Origin: Massilibacteroides sp.
Lineage (GTDB): Bacteria > Bacteroidota > Bacteroidia > Bacteroidales > Tannerellaceae
Reading direction: 5' to 3'
NCBI GenBank assembly: GCA_028708075.1
Contig: JAQVZS010000010.1
Coordinates: forward strand, 1-43,598
DNA: 43,598 nt
In this document: one piece after another, positions 9,062 to 17,260 of the stretch
How the letters are laid out: each line of letters starts with the position of its first letter
Position numbering within the stretch: the first letter of the stretch is position 1
Notes under the pieces: model-generated
What the model was told of the DNA's origin: nothing
What the model saw: the letters and a program-made list of their open reading frames with translations, nothing else
Database searches by the model: none
Position numbers and translations under genes: made by a program

Positions 9062-9243
9062 CCGATTTTGGTGGTGATTGTCCTTTGTTGGAAATCACTG
9101 AAAAGGGAATCAGGTGAAAATCCTGAACAGTCCCGCTGCTGTAAGTTCCATAAATATCTTTGAGCTATACTCATAACCACTGTTCTTGGAAGAATGGGAA
9201 GGGCTGCTTGAAGAGGAGTAAGTCAGAAGACCTGCCGGAATCG
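9062..9243 (+). promoter_or_regulatory. Cobalamin riboswitch controlling the btuB operon
   Basis: Canonical aptamer: AAGGGAAT, AGGTGAAAATCCTG, ACAGTCCCGCTGCTGTAAG, ATAACCACTG, and the B12 box AGTCAGAAGACCTGCC at 9221-9236. CGATTT at 9063-9068 pairs with GAATCG at 9238-9243 to close P1. The leader runs a further 173 nt to the btuB ATG and holds a hairpin next to the start codon, a candidate expression platform. Confidence 0.95.
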
Positions 9244-9383
9244 TAATGTTAAAAGCTTTCGTGGAATAGGGCTTGAGACAGCCGAGGGTAGATTAGTTTC
9301 CGCCGTCTTTATCCTGTTTTTTGTTTTGTTGTGAATTGGAGGATTGGGCTTGTCTCATTATACTTGTTATTTGTTCCGGGCGG

Positions 9384-9413
9384 AAGCTGTTTGATTAATC
9401 TATTAAACAGCTT
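9384..9413 (+). promoter_or_regulatory. Start-codon-proximal hairpin, candidate riboswitch expression platform
   Basis: AAGCTGTTT (9384-9392) and AAACAGCTT (9405-9413) are a perfect 9-bp stem around a 12-nt loop, ending 3 nt before the ATG at 9417. A helix here would block ribosome access. No U-tract follows, so translational control is more likely than termination. The link to ligand binding is inference. Confidence 0.5.
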
Positions 9414-9416
9414 TGT

Positions 9417-11432
9417 ATGTTTTTGAGAAATGGATATATAATTCTACTTTTTTTGCTCTGTGTTGTACCTGTGTTGCCTCAACATCGTTTAGATAGTATT
9501 CAGGTTTTGGATGAGGTAGTTGTCACGGCAAAGCAAAACCGGGAAATAATCGCACCTCAGAAATTGTCGGGTAAAGAACTGGAGGCTTTAAATGTCTTTT
9601 CGGTGGCTGATGCCATTCGTTATTTTTCCGGCGTTCAATTGAAGGATTATGGTGGAGTGGGAGGGTTGAAAACCATCAATATTCGAAGTATGGGTACAAA
9701 TCAGGTCGGCGTTTTCTATAATGGAATTCAATTGGGAAATGCGCAAAATGGACAAGTTGATCTGGGAAAGTTTTCCATGGATAATATTGAAGAAATATCC
9801 TTGTACAGTGGGCAAAAAAGTAATATATTTCAAACAGCGCGCGATTTTGGTTCAGCCAGTAGCATTTATATTACTGCCCGGAAGCCGCGTTTCAAGGCCG
9901 GGAAGGCGACTAATCTTAAGGCGTCGTTGAAAATAGGTTCTTTCGATTTGCTAAATCCTTCGGTCTTATTTGAATATAAACTCAGCGACGCCGTGAATAT
10001 GTCGTTCAACGGAGAATGGATCAATTCCAGCGGGAAATATAAAGTACACTATAAACGGGTATTTCCGAATTCGGATATGGTGGCTTACGATACGACCGCT
10101 GTTCGTAAAAACGGAGATTTGAATGCTTCGCGTTTGGAGGCTTCTTTGTATGGCGTACTCCCTCGGGGTACATGGGCTGTGCAGGCCTATAATTACAGTT
10201 CGGATCGTGGGGTCCCAGGAGCAGTGATTAATAATGTCTGGCGCCGTGGGGAACGAATGGATGATATCAATTCGTTTATTCAGGGAAATACGAAGTTGAA
10301 TCTTTCCGGCTGGTGGACGACGCAGTTAAATATGAAGTATGCTGCGGATTATACGCATTTCGAAAATTTTGATTATACACTTTATCCGACCAACAATAAG
10401 TTTTGGCAAAAGGAGTTTTACGTGGCAACGGCGAATATTTTTCCGATTAAACCTTGGTGGGATGTTTCTCTTTCATACGATTTTCAATGGAATACATTGG
10501 ACGCGGATTTTCAACGTATGGATGATTATGATGTGTTTGCTTATCCGACACGGACTTCCCACTGGCTGGTAGTGGCAACGGCGTTTGATTTTGATCGCTT
10601 GAAAGTACAGGCAAGCTTGCTGAATACGTTTGTACATGAGTCTGTAAAAAAACAGATAGTGCCGGAGGATAAACAGGTCTTTTCGCCGGCTTTTTTTGGT
10701 TCATTCAAAATCTTTCGCGATGAGGATTTCCGTTTGAATGCCTTTTACAAGAAAATATTCCGGATGGCTACATTTAACGAAATGTATTATGTGGAAATGA
10801 TTAGCTCGGATATTGATCCGGAATATGCTACGCAATATAGTGCCGGTTTAAGTTATCGTAAAGCACGAAAGAATTCTTTTTGGCGGAATCTGGATATTCA
10901 GTTAGATGCATATTGCAATACAGTGGAAGATAAAATTATTTCGACACCGAAGAGTCCGTTGTTTAAATGGACCACCTATAATCTGGGGTATGTCAAAATA
11001 AAAGGAATTGATGTCTCTTTGGGTAGCACGATGCAGATTGATCGTCTTTTGTTCCAGTCCAAACTGCAATATACGTATCAGAAAGCGCAAGATTTTACCG
11101 ATCCGACTGATACGTTCTACGGCGATCAGATTCCGTATATTCCCTGGCATAGCGGAACGGCAATTGTGTCGGTCGCTTACGAGGATTGGGCTTTGAACTA
11201 CAGCTTTATTTATACGGGTGAACGGTATAGTCAGTCCGACAATATCATTTATAATCATGTTCAACCCTGGTATACACACGATATTTCCTTTATCAAAACT
11301 TTTCGTGTTAATGCCATACATTGCCGTGCGGCTTTGGAAATAAACAATCTTCTGGGACAGGATTACGAGGTGATATTTAACTATCCTATGCCAAAACGCA
11401 ATTACAGGTTTTCATTTGTCGTGGAATTATGA
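9417..11432 (+). CDS. btuB: TonB-dependent cobalamin receptor, BtuB-like
   Basis: 671 aa outer-membrane receptor. A signal peptide ends near residue 21 (VLPQ). It is followed by a TonB-box-like LDEVVVTA (~31-38), a plug domain (ADAIRYFSGVQLKDYGG...TINIRSMG, ~60-90) and a 22-strand-type barrel with abundant aromatic residues, ending in YRFSFVVEL. The length fits Bacteroidota BtuB (shorter than SusC, no CarboxypepD_reg domain). The cobalamin riboswitch directly upstream fixes the substrate class as corrinoids. Its stop overlaps the start of the BtuG-like gene (ATGA), matching the BtuB-BtuG pair in which a surface lipoprotein caps the barrel. Energy comes from TonB-ExbBD, not encoded here; the inner-membrane BtuCDF is not in the window either. 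Confidence 0.93.
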   Translation: MFLRNGYIILLFLLCVVPVLPQHRLDSIQVLDEVVVTAKQNREIIAPQKLSGKELEALNVFSVADAIRYFSGVQLKDYGGVGGLKTINIRSMGTNQVGVFYNGIQLGNAQNGQVDLGKFSMDNIEEISLYSGQKSNIFQTARDFGSASSIYITARKPRFKAGKATNLKASLKIGSFDLLNPSVLFEYKLSDAVNMSFNGEWINSSGKYKVHYKRVFPNSDMVAYDTTAVRKNGDLNASRLEASLYGVLPRGTWAVQAYNYSSDRGVPGAVINNVWRRGERMDDINSFIQGNTKLNLSGWWTTQLNMKYAADYTHFENFDYTLYPTNNKFWQKEFYVATANIFPIKPWWDVSLSYDFQWNTLDADFQRMDDYDVFAYPTRTSHWLVVATAFDFDRLKVQASLLNTFVHESVKKQIVPEDKQVFSPAFFGSFKIFRDEDFRLNAFYKKIFRMATFNEMYYVEMISSDIDPEYATQYSAGLSYRKARKNSFWRNLDIQLDAYCNTVEDKIISTPKSPLFKWTTYNLGYVKIKGIDVSLGSTMQIDRLLFQSKLQYTYQKAQDFTDPTDTFYGDQIPYIPWHSGTAIVSVAYEDWALNYSFIYTGERYSQSDNIIYNHVQPWYTHDISFIKTFRVNAIHCRAALEINNLLGQDYEVIFNYPMPKRNYRFSFVVEL

Positions 11433-12640
11433 AAAGGCCGGTTGCTTATATTGTTTTGATCTGGATTTTGGGCATGGGGTTTCTTTCCTGTCGTGAGGAT
11501 GAGCATATTATTGTCGCCGAGTACCAACGCATTCCGGATCCGGTCGATCCGAACTCCCGGATAGCCGGTATGTATCTAGTCAATGAAGGCAATATGGGGA
11601 GCAATAAATGTACGCTGGATTATCTCGATTTTACAACCTCTGTGTATATGCGTAATATTTATCCGGAACGGAACCCTACAGTAGTCAAGGAATTGGGGGA
11701 TGTGGGTAATGATGTTCAGATTTATGGAGAGAAACTATATGTTGTGGTAAATTGTTCCCATAAAATGGAAGTACTCGATGCTCGTACAGGTATACGTCTT
11801 ACGCAGATTGATATTCCGAACTGTCGTTATGTGCGTTTCTATCGAGGGCAAGCCTACGTGAGTTCATATGTGGCTGGCGTTTTGATTGACCCCAATGCTC
11901 CCTTAGGAGCCGTGTATAAAGTGGACACTACTACTTTGAAAATTATTGATAAGGTAACAGTCGGGTATCAACCGGAAGAAATGGAAGTACTTGGTGAATA
12001 TCTTTATGTAGCAAATTCTGGCGGCTATCGTGTGCCGTATTACGATAATACCGTTTCTGTTGTCGAATTGGAACGTTTTAAACAAGTGCGGAAAATTCCG
12101 GTCGGGCTTAATTTGCACCGGATACGGAAAGATGATTATGGGCGACTGTGGGTTAGTTCGCGTGGTAATTACAACGATATTTATTCTCCCTACGGAAGTG
12201 TCTCGTCTAATTTGTTCGTTTTGGAGAAGAAAATGGGTTATAACGATATGGTTGTTACGGATACAATCGGTATACCTTGTTCTAATATGGCGATACACGG
12301 AGATTCACTTTTTCTTTACAGTCATGAATATGATAATCAGGGAGGAGAAAGTATGTTGACGTATGCAATAATAAATGTTCGTACAAAAGAGGTGGTGAGC
12401 AAAAATTTTATTACTGACGGAACGGAGAGCGAGATTAAAATGCCTTACGGAATAGCCGTTCATCCGGAGACGGGTGCTATATACGTATCAGATGCCAAAA
12501 ATTATGTTTCGACCGGGACGTTGTCCTGTTACGATAAAAATGGGAAACGACAATGGCGTGTTCAGACCGGAGATATCCCGGCTCATATGGCTTTTTTAAA
12601 AAAAATAAACGAATGCGGAACGCTTGTGTTTTTATATTGA
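11429..12640 (+). CDS. btuG: BtuG-like surface cobalamin-binding propeller lipoprotein
   Basis: 403 aa. The signal peptide ends in a lipobox (GFLSC, Cys21) followed by acidic REDE, a lipoprotein export signal typical of surface lipoproteins in Bacteroidota. The body shows repeated YVTN/YncE-like blades (e.g. GEKLYVVVN, GEYLYVANSGG, DYGRLWVSSRG, TGAIYVSDAKN), consistent with the seven-bladed propeller of BtuG that binds B12 with extreme affinity and hands it to BtuB. Translation is coupled to btuB through a 4-nt overlap. The last 11 residues follow an A8 tract (12598-12605) and overlap the next gene by 28 nt. With one A fewer the frame would stop at TAA right after the tract, so the true C terminus is uncertain. 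Confidence 0.85.
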   Translation: MKRPVAYIVLIWILGMGFLSCREDEHIIVAEYQRIPDPVDPNSRIAGMYLVNEGNMGSNKCTLDYLDFTTSVYMRNIYPERNPTVVKELGDVGNDVQIYGEKLYVVVNCSHKMEVLDARTGIRLTQIDIPNCRYVRFYRGQAYVSSYVAGVLIDPNAPLGAVYKVDTTTLKIIDKVTVGYQPEEMEVLGEYLYVANSGGYRVPYYDNTVSVVELERFKQVRKIPVGLNLHRIRKDDYGRLWVSSRGNYNDIYSPYGSVSSNLFVLEKKMGYNDMVVTDTIGIPCSNMAIHGDSLFLYSHEYDNQGGESMLTYAIINVRTKEVVSKNFITDGTESEIKMPYGIAVHPETGAIYVSDAKNYVSTGTLSCYDKNGKRQWRVQTGDIPAHMAFLKKINECGTLVFLY

Positions 12641-13824
12641 TCTTGTTAAGTATGAGTTTTCTTTTGGGGGGATGTGAAAGGAAAACGCCGATACTTAGTC
12701 TGGGATTAGATGAACAATATTATTTACCTCGTATGCAAGCGTATCGGTTTGTGCCCGGTTATACCGGTGAGGCCTATCGATGGACGCTTGTTTTTCTTGA
12801 TGGACGAGATTCATTGCTGTCGGAAGAACAGTCATATACCTTTGTGCAAAAAGAAGAAGGAACGTATTCGGTACGTTTTGAAATTCTTGATCCGGTAAAT
12901 TCATATACACATGATTTTAAAATTGAAGTTGTTCATGAGGTGGTGGAATACAGTCCGTATATTTCACGAGTATTGGAATACAGACCAGCACCCGGACAGT
13001 TTGTGAATGAAATTCCGTTATATGAAGACGGAGATACAGAAGAAACAATCCGCAGTAAAGTGGAAGAAAATATTTCCGGGAAAAACGATGTGATGATTAC
13101 ATTAGGGGGATTTGGGGGCTACGTGACGTTTGGGTTTGACCATACGGTTATTAACGTGAAAGAAAAAAGAGATTTTTCAATCTTGGGAAATGCTTTCTAT
13201 TCGTTGGTTGATGTTGGTCGGAAGGGAGGAAGTTGCGAGCCGGGGATTGTTTTGGTTGCATTCGATTGGAATCAGAATGGTTTGCCGGATGATGATGAGT
13301 GGTTTGAATTGGCGGGAAGTGAATATCATAAGCCGGAAACAATTAAAAATTATGAGATCACTTATTTTTGCCCCGATCCGGATAAAAAGTTATTTCCGGA
13401 TGAAACCGGTCAATTGACAGATACGGCCTATATCCGTTGGACGGATAATCAGGGGGAAACGGGTTATACTGAAAAGAATAAATTTCATGTGCAGGCATAT
13501 TACCCGAAATGGGTGAAGGAAGATCAATTAACTTTTCGGGGAACGCGTTTGAAAAAAAATGCAGAAGATGTGAGTGATATGGGAACTTATTGGGTACAAT
13601 ACGCATATGATTGGGGATATGTGGATAATCACCCGAATGATTCGACGTCGTTAATTAGTTTTGATATTGATTGGGCGGTCGATAGTACGGGTAAGTCAGT
13701 CGAATTACCTGGAGTTGATCTCATTCGGGTGTATACTGGCGTGAACCAAACGTGCGGATGGATCGGCGAGACATCTACCGAAATTATCCGGGCTGAAGAT
13801 TTACACTTATTGGAAGAAAAATAA
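12613..13824 (+). CDS. PKD-like surface lipoprotein of the B12 operon
   Basis: 403 aa from ATG 12613. I chose this start because it gives a clean lipoprotein signal peptide (LLGGC, Cys21), whereas the 20-residue upstream extension from 12553 would bury it. Residues ~25-115 resemble a PKD/Ig-like fold (YRWTLVFLDG..SLLSEEQSYTF). The large C-terminal domain contains a calcium-loop-like DWNQNGLPDDDEW segment and many Trp/Tyr. Proteins of this layout accompany BtuB/BtuG in Bacteroidota B12 loci. It may be the counterpart of the B12-binding BtuH class, but I cannot confirm this by eye. It overlaps the btuG-like frame by 28 nt and is followed 29 nt later by the DUF5074 gene. Confidence 0.8.
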   Translation: MRNACVFILILLSMSFLLGGCERKTPILSLGLDEQYYLPRMQAYRFVPGYTGEAYRWTLVFLDGRDSLLSEEQSYTFVQKEEGTYSVRFEILDPVNSYTHDFKIEVVHEVVEYSPYISRVLEYRPAPGQFVNEIPLYEDGDTEETIRSKVEENISGKNDVMITLGGFGGYVTFGFDHTVINVKEKRDFSILGNAFYSLVDVGRKGGSCEPGIVLVAFDWNQNGLPDDDEWFELAGSEYHKPETIKNYEITYFCPDPDKKLFPDETGQLTDTAYIRWTDNQGETGYTEKNKFHVQAYYPKWVKEDQLTFRGTRLKKNAEDVSDMGTYWVQYAYDWGYVDNHPNDSTSLISFDIDWAVDSTGKSVELPGVDLIRVYTGVNQTCGWIGETSTEIIRAEDLHLLEEK

Positions 13825-13853
13825 GATAAACATAAATACAATATAATACAATC

Positions 13854-15593
13854 ATGAAAAAGCTTGCTTTATTCTTTGTCGTTTTCTTTTTTTCGCTGAC
13901 GCTTTTTGCGCAAGAAGAAGCCGAGTATACAAAAGGGGTGTTTTTTGTCAATGAAGATTGGTATGGCCACCAAAACAGTACGGTGAATTTTTTATCCGAA
14001 GAAGGTGAATGGACTTATCGGGTGTTTCAGAAAATAAATCCGGGAAAAGAATTAGGCTGTACGAGTCAGTTTGGAATAATTTATGGGGATAAATTTTATG
14101 TTGTATCCAAACAGGAAAAGGATCCGGGTGCAAGTATAACGGGGAGTCGATTCGTTGTTTGTGATGCTAAAACAATGAAATGTTTAAAAGATTTTCAAAC
14201 AATTGCGGTAGATGATGCTGGGAAATCTATCGCAGACGGACGTTCGTTTTTAGGTGTTAATGAAAAAAAAGGATATATCGGGACAAGTAATGGAATTTGG
14301 CTATATGATATAGAGAAAATGGAGATAGGGGAGCAAATTGAAGGAACTGGGAATCCGAATGAAGCTGGCTATGGACAATTATATTATGCGCAAATCGGAA
14401 CAATGGTTCGTACCGAAGACTATGTATTTGCTGTCCATCAGCAAAAAGGGTTGTTGGTGATCGATCCCGAGAAAGATCAGGTTCTTCAAGTTATTGCTCC
14501 GCCGGAATATGAAGAAAATGGAAAGACTAAACTGCGTGGATTCGGTTCTGTTGTGCAGTCAAAAGACGGTCATTTGTGGATAAGTATGGCTGCCAATACG
14601 ACCGGGAGTGGCGCTACTTTGCCGTATATCTTCAAAATAAATCCATATACATTTGAGGTAGATACGATTGCGATCCCCAATGAAGATGGAATAGAAGATA
14701 TCCCTAATTCTTGGTATGCCTGGACAGCTGACGGGTTTTGTGCAAGCACACAGGAAAATAAGATTTACTGGAATGGGAATAACGGAAATAGTTGGTTTAA
14801 AGGGAGGCGGATTTTCTGCTATGACATTGATAAAAACACTTTTTCCAAAGTCTATGATTTTGAGGAAATGCCGGGAGACTGGGTTTTGTATGGTGTCGGA
14901 TTCCGAATTCATCCCCTGACGGATGAATTTTATTGTTCGTTGTTTCACGAATTTCAGGATCCTACTTATGAAGTAGCGCGTATAGCCAATAACGGCGCTT
15001 TACTGAATGAATATTCGATGATCACCAATTATTGGTTTCCGGCACTTCCGGTATTTCCCGACAATTATGAGCCGCAAGTAGAAATCATTCCTGATCAATT
15101 TTGTGGAATAGGAAGGACCTGTACGCTTCCTTTAAATGTCTTTGTTTCTGATGCCGATAATATATCTGTTTCGATTGTAAAATCGGTTGTAAATAATACG
15201 GCACCTGAAATATTCGAAGCAAATGTAAAAAACGGGCAGTTGGTTGTTTCGTCAATTTCTAGTCAAACCGGGGAGGGGAAAATAACGTTACGGTTTAATT
15301 CCAATGGACATATTGTTGATCGGATTTTGAATGTTACAGTCGAAGAAACTGGCACTGATGTAAACGAGGTAGAAGCTGCTCATAAGAAGATTTTTTATTC
15401 GAATCGTCTGTTGACGTTAGAGAACTATGAAAGCTACCGGATGTCTATTTTTAATTTAGAAGGAATGAAAGTCGCTGATTTTGTTGTTTTGGATAGACAT
15501 TTTACACGAACATTAATTTTGCCGCAAGGAATTTATATTGTTTACGGAAGTAACGGGAGCGAAGTCGTTACGAGAAAAATAAGGGTAAAATAA
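13854..15593 (+). CDS. DUF5074-type propeller protein with T9SS sorting domain
   Basis: 579 aa. It has a Sec signal peptide (MKKLALFFVVFFFSLTLFAQ) without a lipobox. A ~400-residue propeller-like region follows, with blades such as NEKKGYIGTSNGIWLYD and SKDGHLWISMAANTTGSG, resembling DUF5074/YncE proteins and distantly the BtuG partner upstream. Residues ~405-500 look like an Ig-type domain. The last ~75 residues form a T9SS type-A C-terminal sorting domain (SIFNLEGMKVAD ... LPQGIYIVYGSNG ... TRKIRVK). It is therefore predicted to be secreted across the outer membrane and attached to A-LPS. As the last gene of the cobalamin operon, it is probably a second surface corrinoid-binding protein; that role is inferred from position and fold. 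Confidence 0.8.
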   Translation: MKKLALFFVVFFFSLTLFAQEEAEYTKGVFFVNEDWYGHQNSTVNFLSEEGEWTYRVFQKINPGKELGCTSQFGIIYGDKFYVVSKQEKDPGASITGSRFVVCDAKTMKCLKDFQTIAVDDAGKSIADGRSFLGVNEKKGYIGTSNGIWLYDIEKMEIGEQIEGTGNPNEAGYGQLYYAQIGTMVRTEDYVFAVHQQKGLLVIDPEKDQVLQVIAPPEYEENGKTKLRGFGSVVQSKDGHLWISMAANTTGSGATLPYIFKINPYTFEVDTIAIPNEDGIEDIPNSWYAWTADGFCASTQENKIYWNGNNGNSWFKGRRIFCYDIDKNTFSKVYDFEEMPGDWVLYGVGFRIHPLTDEFYCSLFHEFQDPTYEVARIANNGALLNEYSMITNYWFPALPVFPDNYEPQVEIIPDQFCGIGRTCTLPLNVFVSDADNISVSIVKSVVNNTAPEIFEANVKNGQLVVSSISSQTGEGKITLRFNSNGHIVDRILNVTVEETGTDVNEVEAAHKKIFYSNRLLTLENYESYRMSIFNLEGMKVADFVVLDRHFTRTLILPQGIYIVYGSNGSEVVTRKIRVK

Positions 15594-15691
15594 GGCAGGT
15601 CGAAGCCTGATCCAAAGGGTATATAAATTTATTTAACTATATTTGGCAGATATTTCGTTGTAATGTTTAATCCTATATAGTAGGGTATATC

Positions 15692-17251
15692 ATGAAATTA
15701 ATTTTGCCAAAGAAGCAGGGATCAGGCTCTTCCGAAGTATTGGATACACAGGACACCAATACGGTTGTTATCATTGGTGCAAATGGTGCAGGGAAAAGTT
15801 CGTTTGGGGAGGAATTGTACGAACAACATGTAGATCGTGCTGAAAAAATATCGGGGGTAAGCTCTCTTTATCTGAACCGGGTGGAAAGAGAGCATCAACA
15901 GAATGATTTGGCTTATCTGCAAACCTTGCTTTCCGGACGTTCTGTTTCTGTGCTTTCCGAATATGAAAAATTAGTTATCCGTTTGCAAAGCGAAGATTTT
16001 CGGGTTGCATTAAACTTTAAGGAAAGAAGCAAGGAGGGGGGGCAAGTTGTACCACCTGTCACGAAGATGGATCAAGTTCAGAAGGTTTGGGAAAAGATGT
16101 TTCCGCATAATCGCCTGATCCGTACTTCGGGCTTTATCTCGTTGGCTTCGGTCAGTAACTTAGGCAATCATTACAGTTCGGAACGTATGAGTGACGGCGA
16201 ACGTATTGTTTTTTACTTGATAGGAATAGTCCTCTTTGCTCGGGAAAATGCATTATTGATCATTGAGGAACCTACCTTGTTGTTGCATGATTCAATTAAA
16301 AATAGTCTTTGGGATGAAATTGAAAATTTGCGATCGGATTGTACGTTTGTCTATTTAACCCATGATATCGGTTTTGCTTCTTCACGAACACACTCTAAAC
16401 GTTTATGGATTCGTTCGTACGATGCAGACCGTCGTATTTGGGATTATGATTTATTGGAAAGTAATACTTCTTTTCCCGAAGAAGTATACATGGCTTTGCT
16501 GGGCAGTCGGAAACCGATTCTTTTTATTGAAGGGACGGATTCCGGAAGTATAGACAGTAAATTGTATCCGTTGGTTTTCCCAGATTATATGGTTAAGCCA
16601 ATGGGTGGATGTCAGAAGGTGATTGAAACGACCAAAGCTTTTCGTCAGTTAAAAGATTTTCATATGTTGGAATCTATGGGGATTGTTGATCGTGATAGAC
16701 GTACTAATGGGGAAGTTGACTATTTGCGTGAACAGCATGTGCTTGTTCCTGATGTGGCGGAAGTGGAAAATTTACTTTTGCTCGAATCGGTGATCAAAGT
16801 GGTTGCCCGCAGATTGAAGACTGATCCGGAACAGGTTTTTAATGAAGTTAAAACGAGTATTCTCCGTTTGTTTGAACGGGATTTAGATGATCAGGCACTT
16901 TTACATGCGAAACATCGGGTAAGAAAACAACTGGAAATAGCAGTCAATCGTAAAATTGGTTCTGTGGAAGAATTAGCAGCACATGTGGAAAACCTTCGGG
17001 ATGCTATACATGTTGAAGAACTATACATGCGTTTGAAAAGAAAATTTGAAACGTATATCGATTTAAAAGACTATAAATCCGTTTTACGCGTTTATAATCA
17101 AAAATCAATGTTGGGGCAGAGCCGTTTATATCCGTTGTTGGGAATCAGTCATAAAGATGGTTATCTGAATCTTATTATTTCTATTTTGAAAGAAAACAGA
17201 GAGGATGCCGAAATTATACGACAAGCAATTAAACAATCGTTAGGACTATAA
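15692..17251 (+). CDS. ABC-type AAA ATPase fused to a DUF4435 (TOPRIM-like) domain
   Basis: 519 aa. The N-terminal half is an ABC/SMC-like ATPase (AAA_21 style): Walker A GANGAGKS (29-36), signature-like MSDGER (166-171), Walker B LLIIEEP (188-194) and switch His in LTHD (His224). The C-terminal half matches DUF4435: FIEGTDS with Glu280, VDRDR with Asp333/Asp335, and AEVEN (356-360). These acidic residues are arranged like the E...DxD metal site of TOPRIM nucleases. The same two parts form OLD-family nucleases and, as separate proteins AriA/AriB, the PARIS anti-phage system. Here they are in one chain, shorter than AriA plus AriB. Defence is possible but unproven. The neighbour 9 nt downstream is a membrane glycosyltransferase, not a toxin. 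Confidence 0.8.
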   Translation: MKLILPKKQGSGSSEVLDTQDTNTVVIIGANGAGKSSFGEELYEQHVDRAEKISGVSSLYLNRVEREHQQNDLAYLQTLLSGRSVSVLSEYEKLVIRLQSEDFRVALNFKERSKEGGQVVPPVTKMDQVQKVWEKMFPHNRLIRTSGFISLASVSNLGNHYSSERMSDGERIVFYLIGIVLFARENALLIIEEPTLLLHDSIKNSLWDEIENLRSDCTFVYLTHDIGFASSRTHSKRLWIRSYDADRRIWDYDLLESNTSFPEEVYMALLGSRKPILFIEGTDSGSIDSKLYPLVFPDYMVKPMGGCQKVIETTKAFRQLKDFHMLESMGIVDRDRRTNGEVDYLREQHVLVPDVAEVENLLLLESVIKVVARRLKTDPEQVFNEVKTSILRLFERDLDDQALLHAKHRVRKQLEIAVNRKIGSVEELAAHVENLRDAIHVEELYMRLKRKFETYIDLKDYKSVLRVYNQKSMLGQSRLYPLLGISHKDGYLNLIISILKENREDAEIIRQAIKQSLGL

Positions 17252-17260
17252 ATCAAGAAT

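Noticed and set aside
10902-11321. 139-codon minus-strand frame opposite btuB
   Set aside because: Shadow of the real gene: composition mirrors the sense codons, with no start context or promoter.
12553-12612. 20-residue N-terminal extension of the PKD-like lipoprotein
   Set aside because: It lies inside the btuG-like coding sequence and would place the lipoprotein signal internally; ATG 12613 restores a standard SPII signal.
15593-15691. Terminator after the B12 operon (CAGG/CCTG hairpin near 15597-15611)
   Set aside because: The stem is only 4 bp with no U-tract. Whether the B12 transcript ends before the ATPase gene is unresolved.
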